A stretch of 9,808 nt of DNA from RHKX01 sp964641695 (GTDB lineage Bacteria > Actinomycetota > Thermoleophilia > Solirubrobacterales > 70-9). Under the pieces are notes generated by a model. It saw nothing but the letters and a program-made list of their open reading frames with translations. It searched no databases and was not told the origin of the DNA. The translations under genes and the position numbers were made by a program. This document shows, one piece after another, positions 1 to 7,843 of the stretch; the stretch's first letter is position 1; each line of letters opens with the position of its first letter. Location of the stretch: NCBI GenBank assembly GCA_964641695.1, contig CAZXKG010000101.1, positions 1 to 9,808 of the forward strand. The letters run 5' to 3'.

Positions 1-1
1 G

Positions 2-835
2 GCAGGTTCCCCTCGGCACCACGAGGTCCAGGCCGCGGACGGCCTCGATCGCCCCAACGGCGCCGGCAAGTCGACGACGATGCGGATGCTGACCGGACAG
101 ACGATCCCCGACTCCGGACGGATCCACGTGCTCGGTCACACGCTGCCGGCGGATTCCAAGCGGGCGCGAGCCGAGATGGGCGTGGTTCCACAGCTCGACA
201 ACCTCGACATCGAGGTGACGGTCGAGGAGAACCTGCGGGTCTTCGCCCGCCTCTACCGGGTGGACGATCTGGAGGAGGCGGTCGATCGAGCGCTGGCGCT
301 GGCGCGGCTGACCGATCGGCGCAGGGACGCCGTCGACCAGCTCTCCGGCGGGATGCGGCGGCGGCTGCTGATCGCCCGCGGCCTCGTCCACCGGCCGAGG
401 CTGATGCTGCTCGACGAGCCGACGGTGGGCCTGGACCCGCAGGTGAGAACCGAGATCTGGGGGTTGATCGAGGGGCTGCGGGACGAGGGCGCGACGATCC
501 TGATGTCGACCCACTACATCGAGGAGGCCGAGCGGCTCGCCGACGAGATCGCGCTGATGTCGCAGGGTGAGGTGATCGCTCGCGGCACGCCCGCCGACCT
601 GGTCGCCGCCCACGCCGGGGAACGGACCGCCGAGTACTACGGACCGCCGCAGAGGCGAGCAGAGGTCCGTGCCGCGGCGGAGGCGGCCGGAGCGACGGTT
701 CGGGCGGCGGGCCCGGCGGTGGCGATCGTCGGCGTCGAGCGCGCTCCCGACGAGGTGGTGCCGGCCGACGCCGTCGTCCGCAAGGCCTCGCTGGAGGACG
801 TCTTCGTGCTGCTCACCGGGGAGGAGCTGGAATGA
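2..835 (+). CDS. ABC-2 exporter ATP-binding subunit (NodI/DrrA type), 5' partial and probably damaged at the P-loop
   Basis: This is the cytoplasmic ATPase that would power the membrane subunit encoded next. The frame is open from base 2 to the TGA at 833-835 (277 codons visible). Counting from base 2, the P-loop core PNGAGKST is at residues 18-25, the Q-loop Gln at 64, the signature LSGGM at 114-118, Walker B LMLLDEP with D138 and E139, and the switch His at 171. A short C-terminal accessory domain of the DUF4162 kind ends in SLEDVFVLLTG. The N-terminus is odd: EVQAADGL runs directly into DRPNGAGKST. Family members normally have about 13-15 residues here (strand, turn, strand) and a Gly before PNGAGKS, where this one has Arg. 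I infer a local deletion or misassembly at the left edge; a later start at ATG 80 would lose the P-loop. The stop overlaps the permease start by 4 nt (ATGA), with GGAGGAG at 820-826 serving that start. The exported substrate cannot be told from sequence. Confidence 0.9.
   Translation, partial: AGSPRHHEVQAADGLDRPNGAGKSTTMRMLTGQTIPDSGRIHVLGHTLPADSKRARAEMGVVPQLDNLDIEVTVEENLRVFARLYRVDDLEEAVDRALALARLTDRRRDAVDQLSGGMRRRLLIARGLVHRPRLMLLDEPTVGLDPQVRTEIWGLIEGLRDEGATILMSTHYIEEAERLADEIALMSQGEVIARGTPADLVAAHAGERTAEYYGPPQRRAEVRAAAEAAGATVRAAGPAVAIVGVERAPDEVVPADAVVRKASLEDVFVLLTGEELE
711..743 (+). repeat. 33-bp inverted repeat, arm A (within ABC ATPase gene)
   Basis: These 33 bases are exactly the reverse complement of 1887-1919. 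Here they encode PAVAIVGVER in the C-terminal accessory domain of the ATPase. The match stops abruptly on the left. On the right it decays over about 10 bases, with partial identity continuing. Too long to be chance, even at this GC content. Confidence 0.9.
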
Positions 836-1583
836 GGCGGATCGAACCGGCGGCGGTCCTCGGGGTTATGAGCCGCGAGGTGGCCAACTTCCGGACCTTC
901 TGGAAGAGCACCACGTTCACGAGCATGGTCGAGCCGCTCGTCTACCTGTTCGCGTTCGGGATCGGCCTGGGATCGACGCTGGTGACGGACGTCGACGGGA
1001 TCGAGTACGTGCAGTTCGTCGGGACCGGGATCGTCGCGATCGCGGTGATCTTCTCGAGCATCTTCCCGGCGATGTTCGGGACGTTCGTCAAGCATCGCTT
1101 CCAGCGGACCTACGACGCGATCCTCGCGGCGCCGGTCGACGTCGACGAGCTGGTCACCGCCGAGATGCTGTGGATCGCCCTGCGGACCGCCGTGTTCGGG
1201 ACGTTCCCGCTGNNNNNNNNNNGCCGGCGCCGGGGATGCTGCTCGTACCGTTCTTCTGCTTCGTCAGCTCCCTCGCCTTCGCCGGGTTCGGGATCACGAT
1301 CGCGGCGAGCGTCGCCAAGATCGACCAGTTCAGCTACTTCCAGACGCTGCTGATCACCCCCCTCTTCCTGGTCGCAGGCACCTTCTTCCCGATCGACCAG
1401 CTCCCCGAGTGGGCGCAGTTCGCCGCCCAGTTCAACCCGCTCTACCAGCTCGTCACCCTGGTCCGCAACGCCTGCTTCGGCTTCGAGACGGTCGACCTGC
1501 TGCGGGTGGCTGCGCTCGCGCTCTTGGCGATCTTCGCCTGGAGGCTGGCGATCAACAGGCTGAGCAAGCGGCTGATCGACTGA
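832..1583 (+). CDS. ABC-2 type permease (NodJ/DrrB family), interrupted by assembly gap
   Basis: This is the membrane subunit of the exporter whose ATPase lies just upstream. It starts at ATG 832, overlaps the ATPase stop by 4 nt and has GGAGGAG 5 nt upstream, so it is probably translationally coupled. The first 127 codons (832-1212) include a hydrophobic stretch near residues 33-47, a second near 62-80, and the family-typical cytoplasmic segment FGTFVKHRFQRTYDAILAAP at 82-101. After ten Ns the protein resumes in another frame at 1224 (PAPGMLL) and runs 119 codons to TGA 1581-1583. This second part contains the typical ITPLFLVAGTFFPIDQLP motif and a last membrane helix. The 246 visible residues are close to the usual 255-265 of this family, so only a few residues seem to be missing. 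The frame change is explained by the placeholder length of the gap and is not evidence of a pseudogene. If the gene is intact, the true gap length should equal 2 modulo 3. Confidence 0.88.
1213..1222. other. Assembly gap (10 Ns) inside the permease gene
   Basis: Ten Ns are a placeholder, so the real length is unknown. The flanking frames are frame 1 before and frame 3 after, and the sequence just after the gap is very GC-rich (GCCGGCGCCGGGG), a common cause of lost coverage. An intact permease needs a true length of 2 modulo 3. Comparison with family length suggests roughly 20-45 bases, which is an estimate only. Confidence 0.97.
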
Positions 1584-1635
1584 GGCTCAGGCGGCTCGCC
1601 GCGGCCGTCTCGTCGGGGTCCGAGCGTTCATCCGT

Positions 1636-1747
1636 GGGAAAAACGTTCCCCTCAAGCCGGCGGATCCGCTGAAGGGAACGAAGTTCCCGCAGGTGCCGGG
1701 TTTCGTTCCGCTCACGCCTGCCGGAAGGGTGAGCGGAACGTTCCCGG
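1636..1747. repeat. Cluster of GGAAC/GTTCC palindromes
   Basis: Six copies of GGGAAC/CGGAAC or their complements occur within 112 bases and pair into nested dyads. GGGAA-N5-TTCCC is at 1636-1650, GGGAAC-GAA-GTTCCC at 1674-1688, a 12-bp stem at 1704-1740, and the perfect palindrome GGAACGTTCC at 1735-1744. A separate perfect palindrome GCGGATCCGC lies at 1660-1669. The cluster follows the permease stop by about 50 bases. It could act as a transcription terminator or mRNA stabiliser, an operator array or a dispersed intergenic repeat; the sequence does not decide. Confidence 0.8.
1704..1740. repeat. 12-bp perfect inverted repeat (hairpin)
   Basis: CGTTCCGCTCAC at 1704-1715 is the exact reverse complement of 1729-1740, with a 13-base loop. 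The loop contains a further CCT/AGG pairing (1717-1719 with 1726-1728). This is the strongest hairpin in the region and lies downstream of the exporter genes. It has no T-tract, so it is not a classical intrinsic terminator. It overlaps the palindrome at 1735-1744. Confidence 0.75.
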
Positions 1748-1769
1748 GCTGACGGACGTGGCGTGGGGT

Positions 1770-1862
1770 GTCGTCCCCCAGCTCGGGGAGAGACCGAGTC
1801 CCCCAGATGAGAGGCGACCTGCTCGGCGACGTCGTCCCCTAGCGCGGGGGAGACCGATTCCC
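1770..1862. repeat. Imperfect direct repeat, two copies of about 33 bp
   Basis: Copy 1 (1770-1802) and copy 2 (1831-1862) are aligned by GTCGTCCCC at the left, a G-rich run and GAGACCGA in the middle, and TCCC at the right, with three substitutions and one indel. The period is 61 bp. Each copy can fold TCCCC against GGGGA, and copy 2 keeps the pairing despite changes in the loop. The role is unknown; it may belong to the same repeat family as the palindrome cluster to its left. Confidence 0.7.
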
Positions 1863-1886
1863 GCTTCGCCCGCAAGCGGCCGAGAT

Positions 1887-1919
1887 CGCGCTCGACGCCG
1901 ACGATCGCCACCGCCGGGC
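1887..1919 (-). repeat. 33-bp inverted repeat, arm B (intergenic)
   Basis: Read on the minus strand, this segment is identical to 711-743 of the ATPase gene. It sits in a minus-strand open frame (1935 down to 1552) in the same reading frame, so both copies would read PAVAIVGVER. The arms are 1143 bp apart and bracket the whole permease gene and the assembly gap. It may be a duplicated gene fragment, a dispersed repeat or an assembly artefact. Confidence 0.88.
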
Positions 1920-1981
1920 ACGCTGCCCGGCTCATCGCCCGCCGACGAACATCGGGCAGTACAGCTCGGTGGACGACCGCC

Positions 1982-2001
1982 GTTGTCGCAAAGTCAACAA
2001 C
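1982..2001. promoter_or_regulatory. Possible operator dyad GTTGT-N10-ACAAC
   Basis: GTTGT at 1982-1986 is mirrored by ACAAC at 1997-2001. The 20-base dyad is AT-rich compared with its surroundings and sits about 25 bases upstream of the likely -10 box of the exonuclease gene. The arms are only 5 bp, so this is a weak call. Confidence 0.25.
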
Positions 2002-2031
2002 TCGCCACGCGCACGGCTCACGCGGTACCTT
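2002..2031 (+). promoter_or_regulatory. Likely promoter of the exonuclease-hydrolase pair, leaderless start
   Basis: The -10 candidate TACCTT (2026-2031) fits TANNNT. TCGCCA at 2002-2007 matches four of six -35 consensus positions with an 18-bp spacer. The -10 box ends 7 bases before the GTG start codon at 2039, and there is no Shine-Dalgarno sequence. The expected transcription start therefore coincides with the start codon, as in actinobacterial leaderless genes. Confidence 0.5.
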
Positions 2032-2038
2032 CTCCTCC

Positions 2039-2899
2039 GTGCCGGGACCGCTGCTTGTCGTCGACGCGCCCTCGATGCTCTATCGGGCGTTCTTCGGCCT
2101 GCCCAAGACGATCACCGGGACCGACGGCATGGTCGTGAACGCATTGCTCGGAACCGCGAACCTCGTGCTTCGCGAGGTCATCGAGCACTCGCCCCGCGCC
2201 GTCGTCATGTGCTTCGGGCCGGACGCCGCTCCCTATCGGGTCGAGCTCTACGCCGGCTACCACGCCGACCGGCCCGAGATACCCGACCTGCTCGAGCCGC
2301 AGTTCGCCGCTGCCCGGCCCTTCTTCGCGGCCTTCGGCTGGGCGATCGCCGACACCGACGAGCTCGAGGCCGACGACCTGCTCGGGTCGCTGGCGAAACT
2401 CGAGACCGAGGCCGGCGGCCACACCCTGATCATGACCGGCGACCGCGACCTGTATCAGTGCGTCGACGACTCGGTCAGCGTCCTCTACGTGAGAACCGGC
2501 AAGGCGGGGGCCGAGGTCGTCGACGCCGACGAGGTCCGCGCCCGCTACGGCATCGACCCGGCCCAGGTGCCGGACTTCATCGCCCTTCGCGGCGACCCCT
2601 CCGACGGCCTCCCCGGCGCCAGGGGGATCGGCGAGAAGACGGCGGCCTCGCTGCTCGACGACCACGGCACCCTCGATGCTCTGCTCGACGCTCCGCTGCT
2701 CGAGTCGACGCCCCGCATCCGCGGCGCCCTGCACGACCATCGCGAGGAGCTCCTCGCCTACCGGGAGATCGCCCGCCTCCAGGAGGCGCCGGTCGAGCTC
2801 CCGCCAGACCTTCCCACCGACTTCCTGGCGGCTGCGGCCGCCGCACGCGGGTACGGAATGAACCGTCTCGCGATCCGATTGGAGGAGATGAACGGATGA
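2039..2899 (+). CDS. Stand-alone 5'-3' exonuclease (PolA N-terminal domain family)
   Basis: This cytoplasmic metal-dependent 5' nuclease (FEN-like) removes 5' flaps or RNA primers during replication and repair. The 286 residues match the 5' nuclease domain of DNA polymerase I without the polymerase. The acidic metal ligands are all present: D9, D62, E110, D112, D113 (motif EADDLL), D135 and D137 (TGDRDLYQ), and D186 and D189. The helix-hairpin-helix GARGIGEKTA follows at 193-202. The GTG at 2039 is chosen because LLVVDAPSMLYRAFF must lie at the extreme N-terminus and a leaderless promoter ends 7 bases upstream. The last codons overlap the next gene (ATGA), so the two are probably one transcript. 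Stand-alone proteins of this kind occur alongside full-length PolA in many actinobacteria. Family assignment is firm; the cellular role is inferred. Confidence 0.95.
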   Translation: MPGPLLVVDAPSMLYRAFFGLPKTITGTDGMVVNALLGTANLVLREVIEHSPRAVVMCFGPDAAPYRVELYAGYHADRPEIPDLLEPQFAAARPFFAAFGWAIADTDELEADDLLGSLAKLETEAGGHTLIMTGDRDLYQCVDDSVSVLYVRTGKAGAEVVDADEVRARYGIDPAQVPDFIALRGDPSDGLPGARGIGEKTAASLLDDHGTLDALLDAPLLESTPRIRGALHDHREELLAYREIARLQEAPVELPPDLPTDFLAAAAAARGYGMNRLAIRLEEMNG

Positions 2900-3783
2900 G
2901 CGAGCTCGAGTACGTAGGCACGGAGTACGTTGGCTCAGCGGGCGTCGACGGCGCCGGTACCTACTTCCGCGGGGGCAGCGGGGAGCCGCTCCTCTGCATC
3001 CACGGCATCACCGACAGCTGGCGTACGTGGGAGCTGGTCGCTCCCCACCTGACGCCTCACCACGAGATGATCGCGCTGAGCCTCTACGGGCACTGCGACG
3101 GCCGGATCCCCGATGCGGCAACTCGGCTGGAGAACCTGGTCGACGAGGCGGAACGGGACATGGACGCCGCGGGTCTGGAGAAGTCGCACATCCTCGCCAA
3201 CTCGCTGGGCGGCTGGATCGCCTTGGAGCTGGCTGCACGCGGCCGAGCCAAGTCGCTGGTCCTGCTCAGCCCGGCGGGCGGCTGGGAGGACAGGCCCCCC
3301 GCGGCGATGCGCACCTACAAGGGCTTCCGTCGCTCGCAGTGGATGATGAAGAACCACCTCGACCTCGCCCTCTGGTCGATCAAGCGGCCGGGCACCCGCA
3401 AGATCGCCTTGCGCGACGTGGTCGCCGACGGGTCCAAGATCCCGGCGCAGACCGCCGCCTGGCTGATCCATTCCGCCGCCAACTGCCCGGCCGCGGGACC
3501 GCTGCTGGATCAGGCCGACGTCGACGGCTGGCCCGACCTCGAGCCCTTCGACGTACCGATCAGGATCGCCTGGGGCAGCGAGGACCGGATCCTGCCCAAG
3601 CGCCACCTCTCCTCGCGCTTCCACGAGATCACCCCCGACGCCGAGTGGCTCGACCTCGAGGGAATCGGCCACATGCCGCAGATCGAGTGCCCGCAGGAGA
3701 CGGCGAAGCTGACGCTCGAGATCACCAAGCCCGACGCGGCCGAGGTGATCCCGGAGACCGTCACTGCGACGACCGTGACCTGA
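2896..3783 (+). CDS. Alpha/beta-fold hydrolase, substrate unknown
   Basis: This is a cytoplasmic serine hydrolase of 295 residues with no signal peptide. The oxyanion-hole motif IHGITDSW lies near residues 35-42. The nucleophile elbow is ANSLGG with S103, in which Ala replaces the usual first Gly. The acid is D230 in WGSEDRILP and the base H259 in EGIGHMPQIECP. A cap region rich in aromatic and basic residues occupies about 133-215. The start at ATG 2896 overlaps the exonuclease stop by 4 nt and has GGAGGAG at 2881-2887, so translation is probably coupled. The N-terminus contains a short duplication (EYVGTEYVGS). The C-terminal 16 residues, rich in Thr and Val, lie beyond the fold. It could be an esterase, epoxide hydrolase or C-C bond hydrolase. 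Nothing visible fixes the substrate, and the link to a nuclease is unexplained. Confidence 0.9.
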   Translation: MSELEYVGTEYVGSAGVDGAGTYFRGGSGEPLLCIHGITDSWRTWELVAPHLTPHHEMIALSLYGHCDGRIPDAATRLENLVDEAERDMDAAGLEKSHILANSLGGWIALELAARGRAKSLVLLSPAGGWEDRPPAAMRTYKGFRRSQWMMKNHLDLALWSIKRPGTRKIALRDVVADGSKIPAQTAAWLIHSAANCPAAGPLLDQADVDGWPDLEPFDVPIRIAWGSEDRILPKRHLSSRFHEITPDAEWLDLEGIGHMPQIECPQETAKLTLEITKPDAAEVIPETVTATTVT

Positions 3784-3804
3784 GCGGCGGGATCGGGGGC
3801 GCAG

Positions 3805-3836
3805 GGCGTTACCCATCACCAACGCCGGCTAACGCC
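3805..3836. repeat. Inverted repeat with two alternative pairings downstream of the hydrolase
   Basis: GGCGTTA (3805-3811) can pair with TAACGCC (3830-3836). Its first six bases can instead pair with AACGCC at 3821-3826 across a 10-base loop. The element lies 21 bases after the hydrolase stop and about 70 bases before the next promoter. There is no T-tract, so it may be an unconventional terminator or a regulator binding site. Nothing else was recognised in 3784-3903. Confidence 0.4.
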
Positions 3837-3903
3837 TACCGCCGCCAGGACGGCAAGCCGCTCACGTCCCTGGGCCCCTGACCCGGATTGACTCCGAGAC
3901 CGC

Positions 3904-3909
3904 TAGCTT
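3904..3909 (+). promoter_or_regulatory. Likely -10 box (TAGCTT) of the DUF3159 gene
   Basis: TAGCTT fits TANNNT and ends 9 bases before ATG 3919. No Shine-Dalgarno sequence precedes that ATG (the bases are CCCGACCCC), so a leaderless or nearly leaderless mRNA is likely. A TTGACT lies upstream at 3888-3893, but the 10-bp spacing is too short for a standard -35 element. Confidence 0.45.
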
Positions 3910-3918
3910 CCCGACCCC

Positions 3919-4602
3919 ATGGAACGGCGTCCCCGATGGCTCACCGAGGATCCCGATCGACCGCCGTCGCTGCTCGACACGGTCGGCGGCGTGCTCGGCA
4001 TCCTCGAGGCGACCGTCCCCTTCGTCGCCTTCACGATCGTCTGGACGGTCTCGGGGCGGGACGACATCCTCACCGCAGGGATCGTCGCGGTCGCGATCAG
4101 CGCCGTGCTGGCGCTGGCCCGGTTGCTGAGGCGCCAAACGACCCAGTTCGCGCTCTCGGGGGTGATCGGGGTCGCGATCGGCGCCTTCGTCGCCCAGCGA
4201 ACCGGCAACGCGGAGGACTTCTTCCTTCCGGGGATCCTGCTCAACATCGGCTCGGCGCTCGTCTACCTGACCTCGATCGTGATCCGCAAGCCGCTGATCG
4301 GCCTGCTGGTCATGGTCTTCACCAGCGAGGACCGACGCTGGTACCAGGACCCCGAGCGTCGTCGCATGTACACGCGAGCGAGCTGGGTCTGGGTCGGGAT
4401 CTTCACGTTCCGCTTCTCGATCCAGCTCCCCCTGTATCTGACTGAGTCGGTGGGGGCCCTGGCCGTCGCCCGGGTCGTCGGCGGACTGCCGCTCTTCGCC
4501 TTGGGGGTCTGGCTCACCTACATGCTGATCAAGCCGCTCCTGCACGAGCTGCAGGAGGAGCATCGCCGCAAGGTTGCAGCCGAGGCTGCAGGCGAGCAAT
4601 AG
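3919..4602 (+). CDS. DUF3159-family integral membrane protein
   Basis: This 227-residue membrane protein of unknown function matches the actinobacterial DUF3159 family throughout. A soluble N-terminal stretch of about 25 residues is followed by hydrophobic segments near 26-44, 51-69, 77-92 and 101-121, then others near 150-172 and 180-203, ending in a charged tail. Family-typical stretches include RRQTTQFALSG (71-81), TGNAEDFFLPG (95-105) and, further on, YTRASWVWVG and RFSIQLPLYL. The start at ATG 3919 fits the leaderless promoter just upstream. The stop TAG at 4600-4602 forms the first three bases of the likely -10 box of the next gene, 10 bases upstream of that gene's start. No enzymatic motif is visible. 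The family is recognised from memory, without a database search. Confidence 0.88.
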   Translation: MERRPRWLTEDPDRPPSLLDTVGGVLGILEATVPFVAFTIVWTVSGRDDILTAGIVAVAISAVLALARLLRRQTTQFALSGVIGVAIGAFVAQRTGNAEDFFLPGILLNIGSALVYLTSIVIRKPLIGLLVMVFTSEDRRWYQDPERRRMYTRASWVWVGIFTFRFSIQLPLYLTESVGALAVARVVGGLPLFALGVWLTYMLIKPLLHELQEEHRRKVAAEAAGEQ

Positions 4603-4605
4603 AGT
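4600..4605 (+). promoter_or_regulatory. Likely -10 box (TAGAGT) of the lipase gene, overlapping the upstream stop codon
   Basis: TAGAGT fits TANNNT, and its first three bases are the stop codon of the DUF3159 gene. It ends exactly 7 bases before GTG 4613, the same spacing as at the exonuclease gene. No Shine-Dalgarno sequence is present. This spacing is the main reason for choosing GTG 4613 as the start. Confidence 0.45.
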
Positions 4606-4612
4606 TGCCGAT

Positions 4613-5849
4613 GTGTCACCCATGCAGCAGCGACTCGCGATGACGCGGACGACCGAAGCCACAACCACCTCGAGCAGGTACGTCCTCACGGCGACCGCGA
4701 TGCTCCTCACCGCCCTGCTCGCCCTGGCGCTGGTCGCGGCGGGCGACGCTCCGGCCGCCAAGCGCAGCCAGAAGGCACCGCAGGGCGCGAAGTTCTACCA
4801 GCCACCGAAGAAGATGCCGAAGGGGCACGGCAAGCTGATCTGGCAGCGGAAGTCGACCAAGCTCGCCCCGATCGCCGGCGCCAAGAAGAACCGCACACTG
4901 CTCTACACCTCGAAGAGCCCCCAGGGCAAGGCGATCGCCGTCTCCGGCTCGATCAGCATCCCCAAGGGCAAGGCGCCGAAGCAGGGCTGGCCGCTGATCT
5001 CCTACGCGCACGGAACCACCGGCGTCGCCGATTCCTGCGCTCCCACTCGCGCCGGGACCAAGAGCCCCGTCGCCCCCTACATCGACTACGTCGACCCGCA
5101 GCTTCAGGCGTGGGTCAAAGCCGGCTACGCGGTGGCACGTACGGACTTCCCCGGCCTGGGAACGCCCGGGCCGCACCCTTACCTGATCGGGGTCTCCGAG
5201 GGTCGTGGGGTGCTCGACATCGTCAGCGCCGCTCGCCAGCTCGACGCGAGCATCGGCAAGCGGTTCCTGATCGCCGGCCACTCGCAGGGCGGGCAGTCCG
5301 CCCTGTTCGCGGCGAGCCTCGCGGCGAAGTGGACGCCGAAGCTGAAGCTTCGCGGAACCGTCTCCTACGCTCCCGCCTCGCACCTCCTCGAACAGGCGCA
5401 GCTGCTTCCGGCGCTGCAGCAGCCGAGCGCGCTCTCGGGCCTCGCCGCCCTGATCTTCAAGGGCGCCTCGACCGCGTCGAAGCAGATCGAGATCGCATCG
5501 ATCCTCACGCCCGAGGCCAACGCCCTCTTCCCGCAGGTGAACACGCTCTGCCTGCCGCAGCTCGCCGAGCCGACCAGCTTCGGCGGGCTGGCTCCGGCCA
5601 AGTTGATCGCGCCCGGTGCCGACACGACCGCCCTCTACGGGGTGTTGGGGAAGATGAACCCCGCCGTGAAGATCCCGGTGCCGGTCCTGCTCGCCCAGGG
5701 ACTGAGCGACACCACGGTCATCCCCCACTTCACCGACCTGCTCAACGGTCAGCTCACCGAGCTCAACGACTCGGTCGACTACGTCACCTTCCCCGGTGTG
5801 ACCCACTCGGAGATCGTCGGTGCAGCCGAGCAGGACGCGATGGCCTTCT

Positions 5850-5875
<26 letters not shown>
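4613..5875 (+). CDS. Exported secretory-lipase-type alpha/beta hydrolase
   Basis: This is a predicted secreted serine hydrolase of 420 residues resembling the secretory lipase (LIP) family, likely an esterase or lipase acting outside the membrane. Residues 23-43 form a hydrophobic signal segment after a Thr/Ser-rich N-region, followed by a plausible cleavage site at APAA near residue 49. The mature N-terminus is very basic and Pro/Lys-rich. The nucleophile elbow is GHSQGG with S224, the acid D366 (QGLSDTTVIP) and the base H398 (GVTHSE). Cys residues in VADSCAPT and NTLCLPQ could form a disulfide in the exported enzyme. Possible starts are GTG 4613 (leaderless promoter 7 bases upstream), ATG 4622 and ATG 4640; the last gives a more usual 40-residue signal peptide. 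No candidate has a Shine-Dalgarno sequence. The 3' end overlaps the convergent ABC-F gene by 26 bp. The substrate is unknown. Confidence 0.88.
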
Positions 5876-7832
<1,957 letters not shown>

Positions 7833-7843
7833 TGCGAGGACCA

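Larger units (their letters stand above)
1584..2038. other. 455-bp repeat-rich intergenic region
   Basis: No convincing gene lies here. Open frames exist on both strands (for example minus 1935-1552, 127 codons), but they have low-complexity Arg/Ser/Pro composition and no recognisable domain, and the minus-strand one runs into the permease 3' end. The left part (1636-1747) is a cluster of GGAAC/GTTCC palindromes. The middle (1770-1862) holds a direct repeat with internal dyads. Positions 1887-1919 are an exact inverted copy of part of the ATPase gene. The right end (1980-2038) carries the likely promoter of the exonuclease gene. No tRNA-like or transposase-like sequence was recognised. Confidence 0.75.

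Noticed and set aside
1552..1935. 127-codon minus-strand open frame in the repeat-rich region
   Set aside because: It has no recognisable domain, an Arg/Ser-rich composition caused by the repeats, and an end inside the permease 3' end. It is kept only as the frame context of the 33-bp inverted repeat.
1969..2895. N-terminal extension of the hydrolase frame back to 1969
   Set aside because: This part overlaps the exonuclease gene in another frame and is Arg-rich nonsense. The hydrolase has a clear start at 2896 with a Shine-Dalgarno sequence and ATGA coupling.
2935..3822. 295-codon minus-strand open frame opposite the alpha/beta hydrolase
   Set aside because: It is a shadow of the hydrolase gene; no domain and no plausible start context.
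4616..5806. 396-codon minus-strand open frame opposite the lipase
   Set aside because: The plus strand has a signal peptide and a complete Ser-Asp-His triad. The minus-strand frame has only Arg/Gly/Asp-rich sequence.
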